From Lineus longissimus (taxonomy: Eukaryota; Nemertea; Pilidiophora; Heteronemertea; Lineidae), in NCBI RefSeq assembly GCF_910592395.1, contig NC_088312.1, positions 1,054,001 through 1,118,000 on the forward strand: a DNA stretch of 64,000 nucleotides, given 5' to 3'. Every line of letters begins with the position of its first letter. Position 1 is the stretch's first letter. Of the stretch, positions 23,301 to 33,870 are shown one piece after another. The position numbers were made by a program, and so were the translations under genes. The notes below the pieces were generated by a model. It did not search any database, was not told where the DNA came from, and saw nothing but the letters and a program-made list of their open reading frames with translations.

Positions 23301-26300
23301 GTTTTGTTTCTGGGTTTCTTACACCCCTTGATTGTGATGTTGCATGTATTATAAATAGGGTCTCATTTTTGCACCAGTGGTCTGTACTATTTTGATCGAG
23401 ATTCAGCTCGTCACTCCTGGTCTTGAATATTGGACACGGACCCACCAGTGCGGTGTTAAGTCTCTAACATAGAAAATTCCGGCTGGAATCCAGAAAGCAA
23501 CAGACATCTGAACATATGCGGTTGGCTTGCCACCGATGACCCTCATTTGATCTTGTATTATACCCATGACAAATAAACTTTTATTGAAAGTGACCTGCTG
23601 ACTAATTCAGTAAATCCAGGCATGCCTGATTGTCATCAGTGTATACTCTTTCATTGTAATGACTTTCTTTCTCTGAATCACTTCAATCATAGCCATCCTA
23701 TCTCACTCGGGTATCCCACTATCTTGCAAGATGCCTGATACCTCCCATCCCACTCGTCATACCCATGCATTGTATGTATATATTGGATGATAGCAGTGCT
23801 GGCTATTTGCAAGAACCTCTTCATTTCAGTCCGAGAGTGATCTCAGTGCCCCAGCCTTTGTCCCAATTGGATCAATTTAGCGTAGTGGAAGCGCTTTTTG
23901 AGGAATATTTGCTGGGCATGAAAAAGAATGATTTTGTTTGCAAGTTTTTTGTGATGACTATAAATGAATATGGGATAGGCTGATTGGGATGCTCAAGTAT
24001 GATTGAGATGCTTGTAGCATATCTATGGACCCGGCTCTATGTACTGCTGACAAGGACGGACAAGACTTGCATCTAGAACCAACGTATATCATTCATCTAT
24101 AACATATTGTTTCAAGAAGCCACTGGTCGACTCTTGGAGTTGACCAGTTGGAGTCAACCCCTTGCAGTTTCAGCATAAGAAGTCGATAGTTGACATGTCT
24201 CCCTAAGGGTTGTGCCATTTGGTATCAACTCCTGAGGGGTGCTGTATCTACAATACAAGCGCGGCTCTGTTTAATCAAATCCTGCTTAGGTTTGTCTTCA
24301 GCGGCTGAGGATACTTCTGGAGGCAGGATATGCAAGTATCTTCAGCCCTCCCCACTGATTGTGCTAAAGCTATCATGGCCTACTAACTCCACAAGACTCC
24401 CCGCTATTCATGTTCCCTGTTTTATGTCATTGTAGAGAAACGACGACGGGGACTTTCGTTAAATGAAGATACCCAAGATTCTATGCTGGAGGACGGGCAG
24501 CCAATGGGGATGCCTTTTGTGCCTGGACAACCACCATTTGGTGAGTATAATGGCAAAATGACTGACAAGGCTGCTTGGTAGGATTACCAGATTTCAGCAT
24601 GCACAGCCAATAGTTGTTTTCGTGACAGCACTTGAATCTTGCCCTTCATGAGAATTGGGTAGGATGCCACATAGATTGAAATGACAGTGTTTCTTCCTCT
24701 TGCAGGTATGATGATGATGCCTGGTCCGATGGGTGTCATGCCCCCGATGATGATGGGTGGACCACCAGCACAGTCCATACCTTCCATCGTCTCTGGTGTC
24801 CCCCCTGTACCAGTGCCAGGAGTTGTACCAACGAATGCACCGATGATGCCTCCGCCTGGTATGCCAGGTATGGCCATGATACCTGAACGACCAGCAGACA
24901 TACCACCTCCAGGAGCAGAACCAGCCCAGCCGCCGCCAGAAAAAATGGATAGCAGACCTCCTCCTCCTCAAGATGAAGTGCATCGCATGGAACCAATGCC
25001 TGGCATGCTGCCTCCTGGGGAGCAGGTATATAACTTACAGAAATTGTAGTGGTCAATAGCAATAGGCCGACATCACTGAAGTCATAAGGACATTCTGTAC
25101 TGTATTTGGACTTGCAAATGAGAAAGCATCAGTGAAATAGTCAAAAGGTTATGAACAATTTGCTCCTGAAGACTGTTGTGGAAACTGAGTAGAGGGAAGA
25201 GAAATCAGATTTTTGATTCCACCACTTAAGTGCTTAAATCTGTTTTTCGAAGTAGTGAATAGTGATGCCCGTATTGATTGATTATTTTAACCTGTCACAT
25301 CATTGATTACAATGTACTCATATTTCAGAATGCTCCGCCAAGGCCTGGCCAGATGCCCCCAACAAGTACCCCAATGTCGATGGCACCCCCTCCAGGACTG
25401 CAGCCTCCACCTCCCCCAATAAGTACCCCAAACTCATTAGCTCAAGCAATCAAAAACATTGTGGAAAATTCAATGGCTGCTACACCAGGAGCTCCAGCTG
25501 GACCAGTTGCGATGCGCCCAGGTGGACCACCACCTCCAGGCCTGCCAATGGGGTTGCCAAGATTCGACCCTAGGTTGCCGCCTCCAAACTTTAGAGCCCC
25601 TCCACCCCCTGGCCCTGGGGTTAGGTTTGAACCACCTAAAGGTTCTCCTGGTTTGGAAGGTATGATGCCTCCCCCAGGGCGATCACCGGGCAGAGCAACG
25701 CCAGATGAAAACAAAGCTGATACGGATGACAGAGACTTTAACTTCACTAAAAACGCCAATTCAAACGTTCAGTTTAGTGGACGGGTTGATCCAAGACTTG
25801 GTGGTCATCCGGGAGACCGGCCACCCCGACCTCCAATGGTCATTCCAAGCAGTTCACCAGGTCCAGGTGGAGTACCTAGATTAGCCGGACATCAGGGACT
25901 ATCTGTACCTTTGTTACGCCCCCCAGAGATACGCTTTGCTCTTGGACCAGGCGATCAGTTTCCGGGGCAAAGACCCAACATGCTGCCAGGAGGTCCACCT
26001 GGTGGCCCAATTCGTTTGCCGGGGCTACAGGAGCTACGACCTGGGGGACCTCCTGGAGGACCACCAGTGTCTATGCACGGACCTGCTGGTCCAGATGACA
26101 AGCTGGGACCACCCCGTATGCTCATGGATAATCCACCAAGAATGTTGGGTCTGCCACCAGGATTACGACTTCTCGGACCACGACCAAACTTCCTGCAGAA
26201 TGGACCAGATGGTCCAGGACAAGAACACATGATGCGACCAGGATTCACACCACCAGGAGGACCTCGTTTACAGTTTGGGCCCCCAGGAGGTCCAGTGGGT

Positions 26301-27140
26301 CCCAGGGGGTCACTAGGCCCGATGGGTCATATTCCTGGAGGTCCACCCAATATGGGGCCCCCTATGGGCAACCATGGGATGAGACCACTAGGACCTGGTG
26401 GACCGATGGGACCTGGTATGCCACCAGGGGGCCCTATGGGGCCAAGGGGATTCCCCATCAGATTTGCTCTTAACATTCGAGGTGGGCCTCCTGGAGGGCC
26501 TGGCATGCCTGGTGGGCATCCTCCTCCACTGATGGGGCAAGGACCCCCAGGCCCTGGAGGTCCACCGTTTGGTGTCCACATGCGTTTCGGTAGCCCAGAT
26601 CGTGGTCCTGGAGGCCCGGATCAACATGGTCCTGGAGGCCCAGATCACAGAGGTCCTGGTGGCCCAGATCACAGAGGTCCTGGTGGCCCAGATCATCGAG
26701 GTCCTGGTGGTCCAGATCACCGCGGTCCCGGGTGCCCAGATCAGCGAGGTCCCCCAAACTTTGAGGAGCGGAGGTTCCCAAACATGAATTCACCTGGGAG
26801 GGCTGATTTCCCTGATGAACGAGATCGCGATGGAAATGATGACAGGTCAGAAACTAATCGTGAACGCAGGCGGGGCCCACGTCGGTCACGGTTTGACACA
26901 AGTGGTGATAAGTTTGATCCGAGCACTGGGCAAAAATTGGATCCTAATGCCCCGATGAATGATTCTGGGAATAATGAGGAGAACGATGTGAACCCAGAGG
27001 AGTCTAGTGGTGATGATCCGCCACTTGCTCTGGTTGAAAAAGAGGCTGCTTCTGAATCTGAGCCTGCGGAAACTAAAGAAAGCCAAGAGACTGAACCTGC
27101 TGAGGCGACGGAGGCAGAAGTACCTGCTCAGGAGAGTTAG
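17397..27140 (+). CDS. SCAF4/SCAF8: SR-related CTD-associated factor 4/8 orthologue
   Basis: Exons: 17397-17426, 17768-17896, 18127-18288, 18471-18588, 18744-18952, 19159-19365, 19453-19541, 19755-20013, 20367-20691, 20895-20995, 21098-21205, 21503-21671, 24436-24540, 24706-25025, 25329-27140; 4143 nt, 1380 residues, phases consistent. In vertebrates these nuclear proteins bind the phosphorylated RNA polymerase II CTD and suppress early poly(A) site use. Residues 1-146 are the CTD-interacting domain (MEAVRAFNNE; AIKAIKFYKHVVQSVEKF; RQSRHQFG; VRVLNLWQKN). A Gln-rich part follows, then Arg/Ser dipeptides at about 430-490 and KKKGLPPL. The RRM is at about 513-590 (TTLWIGHIS; PPRGCAYVVLSRRKDA). 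After GVTYVPWELIPDDF comes a Pro/Gly/Met-rich tail with GGPDHRGP repeats and an acidic C-terminus. A single ancestral-type gene rather than a clear 4 or 8. Confidence 0.95.
21672..24435 (+). other. 2.76-kb SCAF intron with clustered AATAAA hexamers
   Basis: This is by far the longest SCAF intron and follows the RRM exons. Plus-strand AATAAA occurs at 21725, 22427, 22465, 23272 and 23572. No in-frame exon with good splice sites was seen. The positions would allow intronic polyadenylation that removes the Pro/Gly-rich tail. Confidence 0.6.
22169..22296. repeat. perfect 32-bp inverted repeat with 64-bp spacer
   Basis: 22169-22200 and 22265-22296 are exact reverse complements (ends ACAATGGGTGATATGAATAA). 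In the SCAF transcript this would form a strong hairpin. It resembles a small MITE or foldback. Confidence 0.9.
26610..26748 (+). repeat. 24-bp in-frame coding repeat (GGPDHRGP)
   Basis: Inside the last SCAF exon, about six tandem copies of an octapeptide GGPDHRGP, with variants GGPDQHGP and GCPDQRGP, are encoded by near-identical 24-bp units. Length variation between individuals is likely. Confidence 0.9.
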
Positions 27141-29220
27141 TCGTCTATTCTGTTGAGGAATCAGACATTTTAGATTTGGTGATTCTATAAAGGAGGGGAT
27201 TCAAGTTGTCACTTGCTGTGCATCTTCTCCTGTTGTTCATTATGCTGATCGGAATAGTCAAAAGTGCTTCATTACTCATATGCTTTATCAATCATCTACG
27301 TAAATTCATTGTGGATTATTCAACAAGATTTGATGAAACCCTAAAGGATTGATCATAACTTCTTCAGCGGTTAGAAAGTGCTAGAAACAATTGAATTTAT
27401 TAGAAACAGAGATAGGGAAAGGTTATCAAATCTCCCATCACTGCTGTTTGAAATTTCTGATGAATCCTTCTGGGGTTAAAGGAACTGATGGGGCATTTCC
27501 TGTGTTTATTGTATTACAAACTCCAGGCAGTATTGTTGAGCGATTCCTGCACTGCATAGCAGTGGGAGTACTCGGAAGTGTTCAGAAAAGTTGCCATTTT
27601 GCCTTCTGTGATCTCGAAGCTGTTACAGTCACCTGCATTTCTACGCCAAAGATACATTTGGATGGCTCAGTGCACAATATTGTACTTAGCCATTTTATTT
27701 TTATATGTATCTTTCCGAGGATTTATCTTCTGTCTCATTTAGAGACTGTGGTTTTTTTATGCGCTGGTCCCGTAGCAGATTTTTTGCTGTTTTATAATGT
27801 GTCATTAACGGGTACGAAATTGAATATAAATTATTATTTATATTTCCGGCGTCCGTGTGACCTACTTTTCTTTTCTCATTCAGTCACTTTTCAAGTGTTT
27901 CTATTGCAGTTACCCAGGCAGTGTGTGAAGGGGAAGTTTTCACTGATTCAAGAGTCATTTCCACCACAGCTGGTTGGTGTGGCTACAATAGTGAGAAGTA
28001 ATTATAATGAAGCCGAAAAAATGAAAGAAATGACGAAGCCAAATCTACAATGAAAAGGTTTCCTTGTCAGGCTGCTTGTATTCCCAGGTCCTGGGTGGCT
28101 GCAGTTTTCAAGTTCTAAGCTGTTATTGCAGAGGTCCACGTACTGTTGAATTGTTATTGTATTGCAGAATTAATTCGGCTTTGCTCCATGGTCTTCAATT
28201 TACATTCACTGGCAGATTCTTTCATGCTACAATGATGTTGATTTAGAATATGAACAGAGCGATTGTGAAACTCGGCAGATCTGGTGTTCAGTTGAAATTC
28301 CAACTATTTGGTTAGACTTTGTGACCGTGGAGAAGAGCCTATTTGTCATGTTTGCTAAGCACTAAATGTATGAATGCTTTATTTCAGCCTTCCTTTACAG
28401 CATTGCTTTAACTCGGCATAGCAGCCTATTGATCAAGTAGGAAATTGAGAAAACCTAATCAATCCACTTAGTTTTGAACAAGAGTTTATCATTTATCTTC
28501 TTAGATAGTTTGGGGATAAATATTTCAGGTGCATGTTGTAATGTCTTGTATTTTACCTTCAACAGTATGTGGACCGAGTACAGTGGTAGCTTTTGGGCAC
28601 TTGTGTGAAAAAAAAGCTGAAATTTAACAACACCTCTTTCAAAGGCATGTTTAGGTACTACAAGGCCCTTTCTACATGACGGCGTTTTCAGCCAAAGGTG
28701 CATTTGGAGAAGCAGCTCGAACCAGCGAAACCAACCATTAGTTAGGAAAGAGGTATGAGAAGGTGAGTCATTGGCCTACTGGCTTTGTGACAGTCTGGTA
28801 TGGTGAAGATCAAGAGGCAGGCATTTTGGATTCAATTTAAAGTGCTCTCTTCCACCAGTTTTTGTCAAGATCTTTGACACAAAACATATTTCGTCACCCT
28901 CTCGATACCAAATCATTGACTCCCACCTCTGGCCTTTTTCCAATGAGATGGTTTGGTTATTGTTGATTCAGATTTTGCGTGAATGTTACCTGTGTTTTAG
29001 TGGTCCCTAAATCTTCGTGTTACTGTACTCTCTTCTGCACTCTCTTTTGAGCCGAGACTTTGTACCACGTAACGTGTAGTATAAATTCCAGTGATTACCA
29101 ATATCCAACGGAGAGAATGATGCAAGTGCTTGAAGCCATATCCTTGAATATACCTAGTGAAGATTTTAGGGACGACTGAAACCATTGGCTTTAAATGTTC
29201 ATTTTTAACCCATGGCACAT
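27141..29220. other. SCAF 3' UTR and intergenic, no gene seen
   Basis: Follows the SCAF stop. An open frame of about 220 codons around 27391-28053 has no recognisable motif and no ATG-supported start, and was not accepted. No AATAAA was noticed in the first kilobase, so the 3' end is undetermined. Confidence 0.45.
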
Positions 29221-29224
29221 TTTT

Positions 29225-29325
29225 GGCCCCAAATGCGGGTTACGGGAACAAACGCCCCTAATGTGGGTTCAGGACACAAAACCCCTAATGTGGGTTCTCG
29301 ACCCCCCTATGTGGGTCAGGACATG
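29225..29325. repeat. short degenerate tandem repeat
   Basis: Four loose copies of a unit around CCCCTAATGTGGGTTC, 25-28 bp long. Confidence 0.6.
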
Positions 29326-29956
29326 AGATCACAGTCTTGGAGATCATTGTGCAAATGGCACTGGATATCAAGGTAGGATTGGGAAAGGCCTGTTCGGCTC
29401 ATTTCTGCTCTGCTGGTTCCTGCCAATCTTTCATTGCCATGGAGTAAAATACAGAATTCATCTTTCAACCAGAGTAAGTTGAGAAATACATCAAAGAAGT
29501 AATTGAAACATAATTGTGGTCAAGCTAGGCCTTGGTCCTTTCAAGAACCCTGATGAAAATGGTGTGGGATATCCACAAGTCTATATTTCAGTTATTCAGA
29601 ATGTTGGTAATTACTAATATTAAACAGATGAAACTAATTGAAATTTGAAGAATTGGCTGATAATCAGAACATTTGCGGAAATCTGCTAACTTAACCTTTC
29701 CTTTGGACTGTAGCAATTGCTGTCCCCCTCAATGCCTTGCCCCTCAGGAGTTCTGCTTGGAGATCGAAAATGATGGAATCTGTGGACAGACGGGGTAGGT
29801 GGCCACAACTAATGGATGTGGTATTTCTCTGTAGTATGTTAGTAGTCATAAGTGAGCAGAGATGCAGTATGATAGGTCCTTTGAAGTGGTGACAAAATAG
29901 TACTCTATTGGTGGGTGTATAATCGCAGCTGATGTTATTAGACTGATTAAGGTGCA
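29326..29956. other. non-coding intergenic
   Basis: Nothing recognisable seen on either strand. Confidence 0.4.
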
Positions 29957-30119
29957 CAGTAGAACCTCTTTAACAGGACACCCTTGGGACAGACCAATGC
30001 TGACCTTCATAGAGGGGTGTCTTGATTACAGAGGTCATATTCAATGGAAATGTTCAGGCCTGGACCAGAATTGGTGTCCTTAAGAGAGAAGGTGTGTGAC
30101 CTCTAAGGGAATTCAACTG
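29957..30119. mobile_element. Tigger/pogo-type MITE, CAGTAGAACC family, copy 1
   Basis: Starts CAGTAGAACCTCTTTAACAG, contains GGACACC, and ends in the decayed inverse with CTG followed by TA. It has the same layout as 34940-35117, but more diverged: the left TA flank has become CA. Confidence 0.65.
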
Positions 30120-31984
30120 TAGAAGACTGGTAAAGGAAGTCGAGTTTGACCTCTGTGACCTGTCATCTGGATCTCTGTCTTTCTCCTGACGTACATCATC
30201 ATATATTCAAGTATCGTTATTCTATATATCCCAGGAGAAAGGATTCTGGCTCCTCATCTAGTTCCTTAGCTGTTCAGAAGAGAGAATTTCTGCTCAGTTC
30301 GTTTGTTGTTATCATGGAGATAGTTTTACTGCAGTGCAGTGCCTTTAAAATTGATTGTAACTTTTCATGTAACGAGAAGGGTTGAATTAAGATGCCTATT
30401 CATAGTCTTAAGTTTCGAGGAGATACTTGGACCATTTTGAGTGCGAGAGATTGACAATTTCAAGGTGGTTGCTATGGAAACCGATGATGAGTGCCAGAAT
30501 CTGTTACGTTTTTGTGTCTTTTATAAAAAAAGATGTTTTGTGACAGTGTTGTGCAGGCCTAGATGCAAGTAGATGCATTTTAACTCATTTTATCCCTGAG
30601 AGGACCCTTTCTTTCCAGCTCTGCTGAATAGACTTGTTTTAAACACTCCTATTGAATGTTCTGTGAGCTGCTACTGTAACAAAGTCCAGGAGCCACACCA
30701 ACATGCATCTGTATTTCGAGTTGATGTGGCTCCTGGGCGATCATGCAGTGTTGTAGCAGGTAGGTTGTAGGTACTGAGGAGCAGGATGGATTAAGACAAG
30801 AATTGGCCATTTGTGCTATTGTCACAAGGTAGGTGACGCTGGGAAATCAGAAAATCCTGTTACCATGGTTGTAGCACATCACACATTCTTGGAAGGGGTT
30901 CACTCCCTCCCGAACTAAAGGCCAACACTCCGCACGCGACCGAGTTTGTGCCCTCGATAGGCCTGCCATATAACCAGTAGTTGTGAAATAAGAGTGCTCT
31001 TTTTCTTCACGAACCGATCATTACTATCTCATCCAGAGGAAAACTGTGTATAACCTTTCACTAGGTGTTCTGTCTGTTGAAATATCGGTTTAAAATCAAA
31101 AGCCCTGTAATTTTACTGTCATTCGAAGGTCATTTTGTAAATAATGACTGCGTCATATTTATTCCAATGTCTTGCGTTGTACTCGGTGACGATGTGATGT
31201 CTGCAATAGTGTTCCACGTTTATCGGTGTTCCAATCCCGCGAAAAATAATTAGATGAAGAGATCTTGTTGAGTCATATTGGCCTGGTGTCATCAGACCAT
31301 CTTGCCGGAGCAAGGCCAAAATCGCCATCAGTTGAGAGGTAGGACTTCATTGAGAGTTCGATTGTGAGGATTGCCGTTTGCAAGCCTTGCGCGTCAAGGT
31401 GATAGAATAACGAAAACTAAGTAGATGCCACATTCGACTACGATCATTTTGGTGGTTTTGCGGGTGTAACGTTTTTGGTTGTTCCCCGTATTTCAGTGTC
31501 CTCATACAATCGACAGCCAAAGAGACTATGACTTCTCAATGGGGGCTCAGAGTACTATAATAGGGGAACTGAGAAAAACGTGTCTATCTGTCGGTGTTTA
31601 ACCAAACAATCGGGGGAACGTAATACACCTGGTCAATTTTTGAATTTGCGTAAAATGCAACGAACCGTGGTCATTTGTTTTCTGTACTTCTTGGCTCTAA
31701 AGATCATATTGTGTACGAGCTTTTAAATTATGCATGATGTACATGTACATGTATATAAAAGTATCTGTTCAGTATAATATGACGTGTATATGAAGTGATG
31801 TATCGAATAAACCCAGATCAAGATACGAGAAAACTTTCTTCCGTGTTTTCAATAGAGAGGTTGAGATTTCTCTTCGTTTACGTATGCCCAAATCCATTTG
31901 TGCTAGACATGATGTAGTGCATATACATTTTGTAGGTCTGAACCACCACAGCTGCTGCCGTATTTTATTCAGCATAATGTAATC
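30120..31984. other. non-coding intergenic with one hairpin
   Basis: No supportable gene. It contains the hairpin at 30686-30736 and a TACATGTACATGTA stretch near 31740. Confidence 0.4.
30686..30736 (+). other. 17-bp stem hairpin
   Basis: CCAGGAGCCACACCAAC pairs with GTTGATGTGGCTCCTGG (one G-T or mismatch position) around a loop of about 17 nt. Weaker pairing (GCTAC/GTAGC) may extend the stem outward to about 30670-30757. It could be a small RNA precursor or a chance or transposon-derived palindrome. No known microRNA was recognised. Confidence 0.5.
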
Positions 31985-32050
31985 GCCGGTGTAGAACGAA
32001 AATGTGTCCCCTTGAAGAAGTGTCCGGCCTTGTATTTTGACAGTTCTGAA
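31985..32050. mobile_element. GCCGGTGTA-family MITE, partial copy 3
   Basis: Begins GCCGGTGTAGAACGAAAATG and shares GAAGAAGTGTCCGGCC with copies 1 and 2. Homology fades after the TGTATTTTGACAG stretch, so it is a left-end fragment. Confidence 0.65.
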
Positions 32051-32284
32051 GTGGCCATGACGTCTAAAGCTTGGATTGCAGTGGTGGCTTATCAGCTCCG
32101 TGGTGGCCCAAACAAAAGCGCGCCAACATTCACGGATTGATCGACGCATTTCCAAAACAGTTAAGTGTCACCTTAAAGCATCAAGTTGGCCGGTTCGAGC
32201 GAGGTCCGAGGTTGGACTGACTGTCAGCAGTGTTTCTGCTGTGTGTCCTTGAGCTAGCTCAACACCCAGTGCTTGCTTATCAGT

Positions 32285-32457
32285 GCCGGTGTAAAAGTAA
32301 AACGTGTCCCCCCTGGAAAAAGTGTCCGGCCCTATTGTATTCTGCAATATGGTTCTATAGAGACCCTGACAGTCAATAGCTCAGAGATTGAAGCGCATAA
32401 TAGAATCCTTTGTTCCCGGACATTTTATCCTAGGACATTTTAAACTTCTACACCGGC
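32285..32457. mobile_element. GCCGGTGTA-family MITE, copy 2
   Basis: 173 bp, ends GCCGGTGTAAAAGT and ACTTCTACACCGGC with terminal inverted repeats of about 25 bp. Very close to the copy at 804-984. It lies about 240 bp right of the partial copy 3. Confidence 0.8.
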
Positions 32458-32639
32458 CAGGAGTAAATCACGGCCGTGCGGAGCGCCGAGTGTCAACTCC
32501 GACACAAAAACACACAGATAGGCCTATACTTCTGAAGCAGTGGCGGCATTCAGCGTCTTTGATGGTCTTAACTGTGTCTCTCCTGTTGACAACAATCTCC
32601 AACCCGAGCACTCGATCCGTCTTAAGATGTGTCTCAGCC

Positions 32640-33200
32640 ACACTTCATTTATCTGTCGTCTGTGTCTCGGCCATCGTCCCACGACAATGCCCCATCCTAT
32701 CATTGGACTTTCTTTAGCTTTGTCTCAGCCATTGTCACAACAATGTCCATCCGAGCATTGGTCTTTCTTTAGCTGCGTTTGACCCATCGTCACAACAATG
32801 CCCCATCCTAGCACTGGTCTGTCTTTATATAGCTGTGTCTCAGCCACATCACGATCACAACAATGCCCATTCCTAGCATTAATTGGTCTGTCTTTAGCGG
32901 CGTCTTAACCCAATATGCCCAATCCTATAGCAGCATTGGTCTGTCTTTAGGTGGGTCTGTCAATGCCCCGTCTCTGGCTGACATGTCCAGGAATCATCTC
33001 AACAGTGTCCCACCCTAGCATTGGTCTGTCTTAAGCTGGGACAGTCGTCACAACAATGTCCCAATCTCTCATTGATCCGTCTTTATCACAATGATTTGTC
33101 TTTATCTCTGCCATGTCACAAGAATGCCCCATCCTACCATTGGCCTTCCTTTAGCTGTGTCTCGGCCATTGTCTAGCTGTCCTGACTGTAGCATTGTTCA
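32640..33200. repeat. degenerate minisatellite, about 8 units of 60-75 bp
   Basis: The motif CACAACAATGCCCCATCCTA ... CATTGGTCTGTCTTTAGC ... GTCTCAGCCA recurs across the region with indels. Open frames here result from the repeat. Confidence 0.75.
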
Positions 33201-33293
33201 TGTCATGACAGTGCCCTCTGATCTATCTTCCATACTTATTCACATCCATTAACAACCATCAAGTCACAATCATTTCAAATTATCAAACAGCCA

Positions 33294-33299
33294 TTTATT
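33294..33299 (-). terminator. candidate poly(A) signal of SOD1
   Basis: TTTATT on the plus strand (AATAAA on the minus strand), 572 bp downstream of the SOD1 stop codon. The stretch 33300-33870 would be 3' UTR; no other feature was seen in it. Confidence 0.55.
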
Positions 33300-33870
33300 T
33301 TTGGTTACATGATTGATGTTCACTTGTTAGTACAATGACAAATGGGACTAAGAATCACAGTGGTTGGACTGTATTACAAAAGAGATTGAGGATTGAGGAA
33401 TGATATGGTGATTCAGTGACAACCACCAAACATATTGAATATGAGCAACTCAACTGGTCAATTAGAGTTTCGAATCTAGTTCACACAGCTTTGGGAATCA
33501 CAAGTATGGTACATTCCATTCAATTTTCAAATTCTTTCCTTACTTAGTTGAACATCAATATTACAGTGTAATGAACCAATCACTAATTAGCACATGATGA
33601 CCAATTAAATCTTATTTCAGAGTATATTGTTCTTTAAGATGACTTGCAATGAAATACTCAATGATCATACTTTCATTATTTACAATAATTATCTACATCT
33701 AGTGAGGGCTATCCTTTAAAGACCAAGAATGATTTGGTAAGGAGACCTAAGCCTTAGCCATATCACCTGTAAAATAAGTTACATGTAATCATTGGGTCGA
33801 GTTGGGTCCCTGGTCTTTGTTGTTAAACAAAATGTCTGCCTCTGAATTGATAACATATCACAAGTGTCGT

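Noticed and set aside
24584-26926. Several long minus-strand open frames opposite the SCAF Pro/Gly-rich exons
   Set aside because: They are shadows created by the GC-rich, repeat-like coding sequence of the sense strand.
27391-28053. 220-codon open frame downstream of SCAF
   Set aside because: No supported ATG start, no recognisable motif, unusual composition, and no splice-site context. Likely chance in 3' flank sequence.
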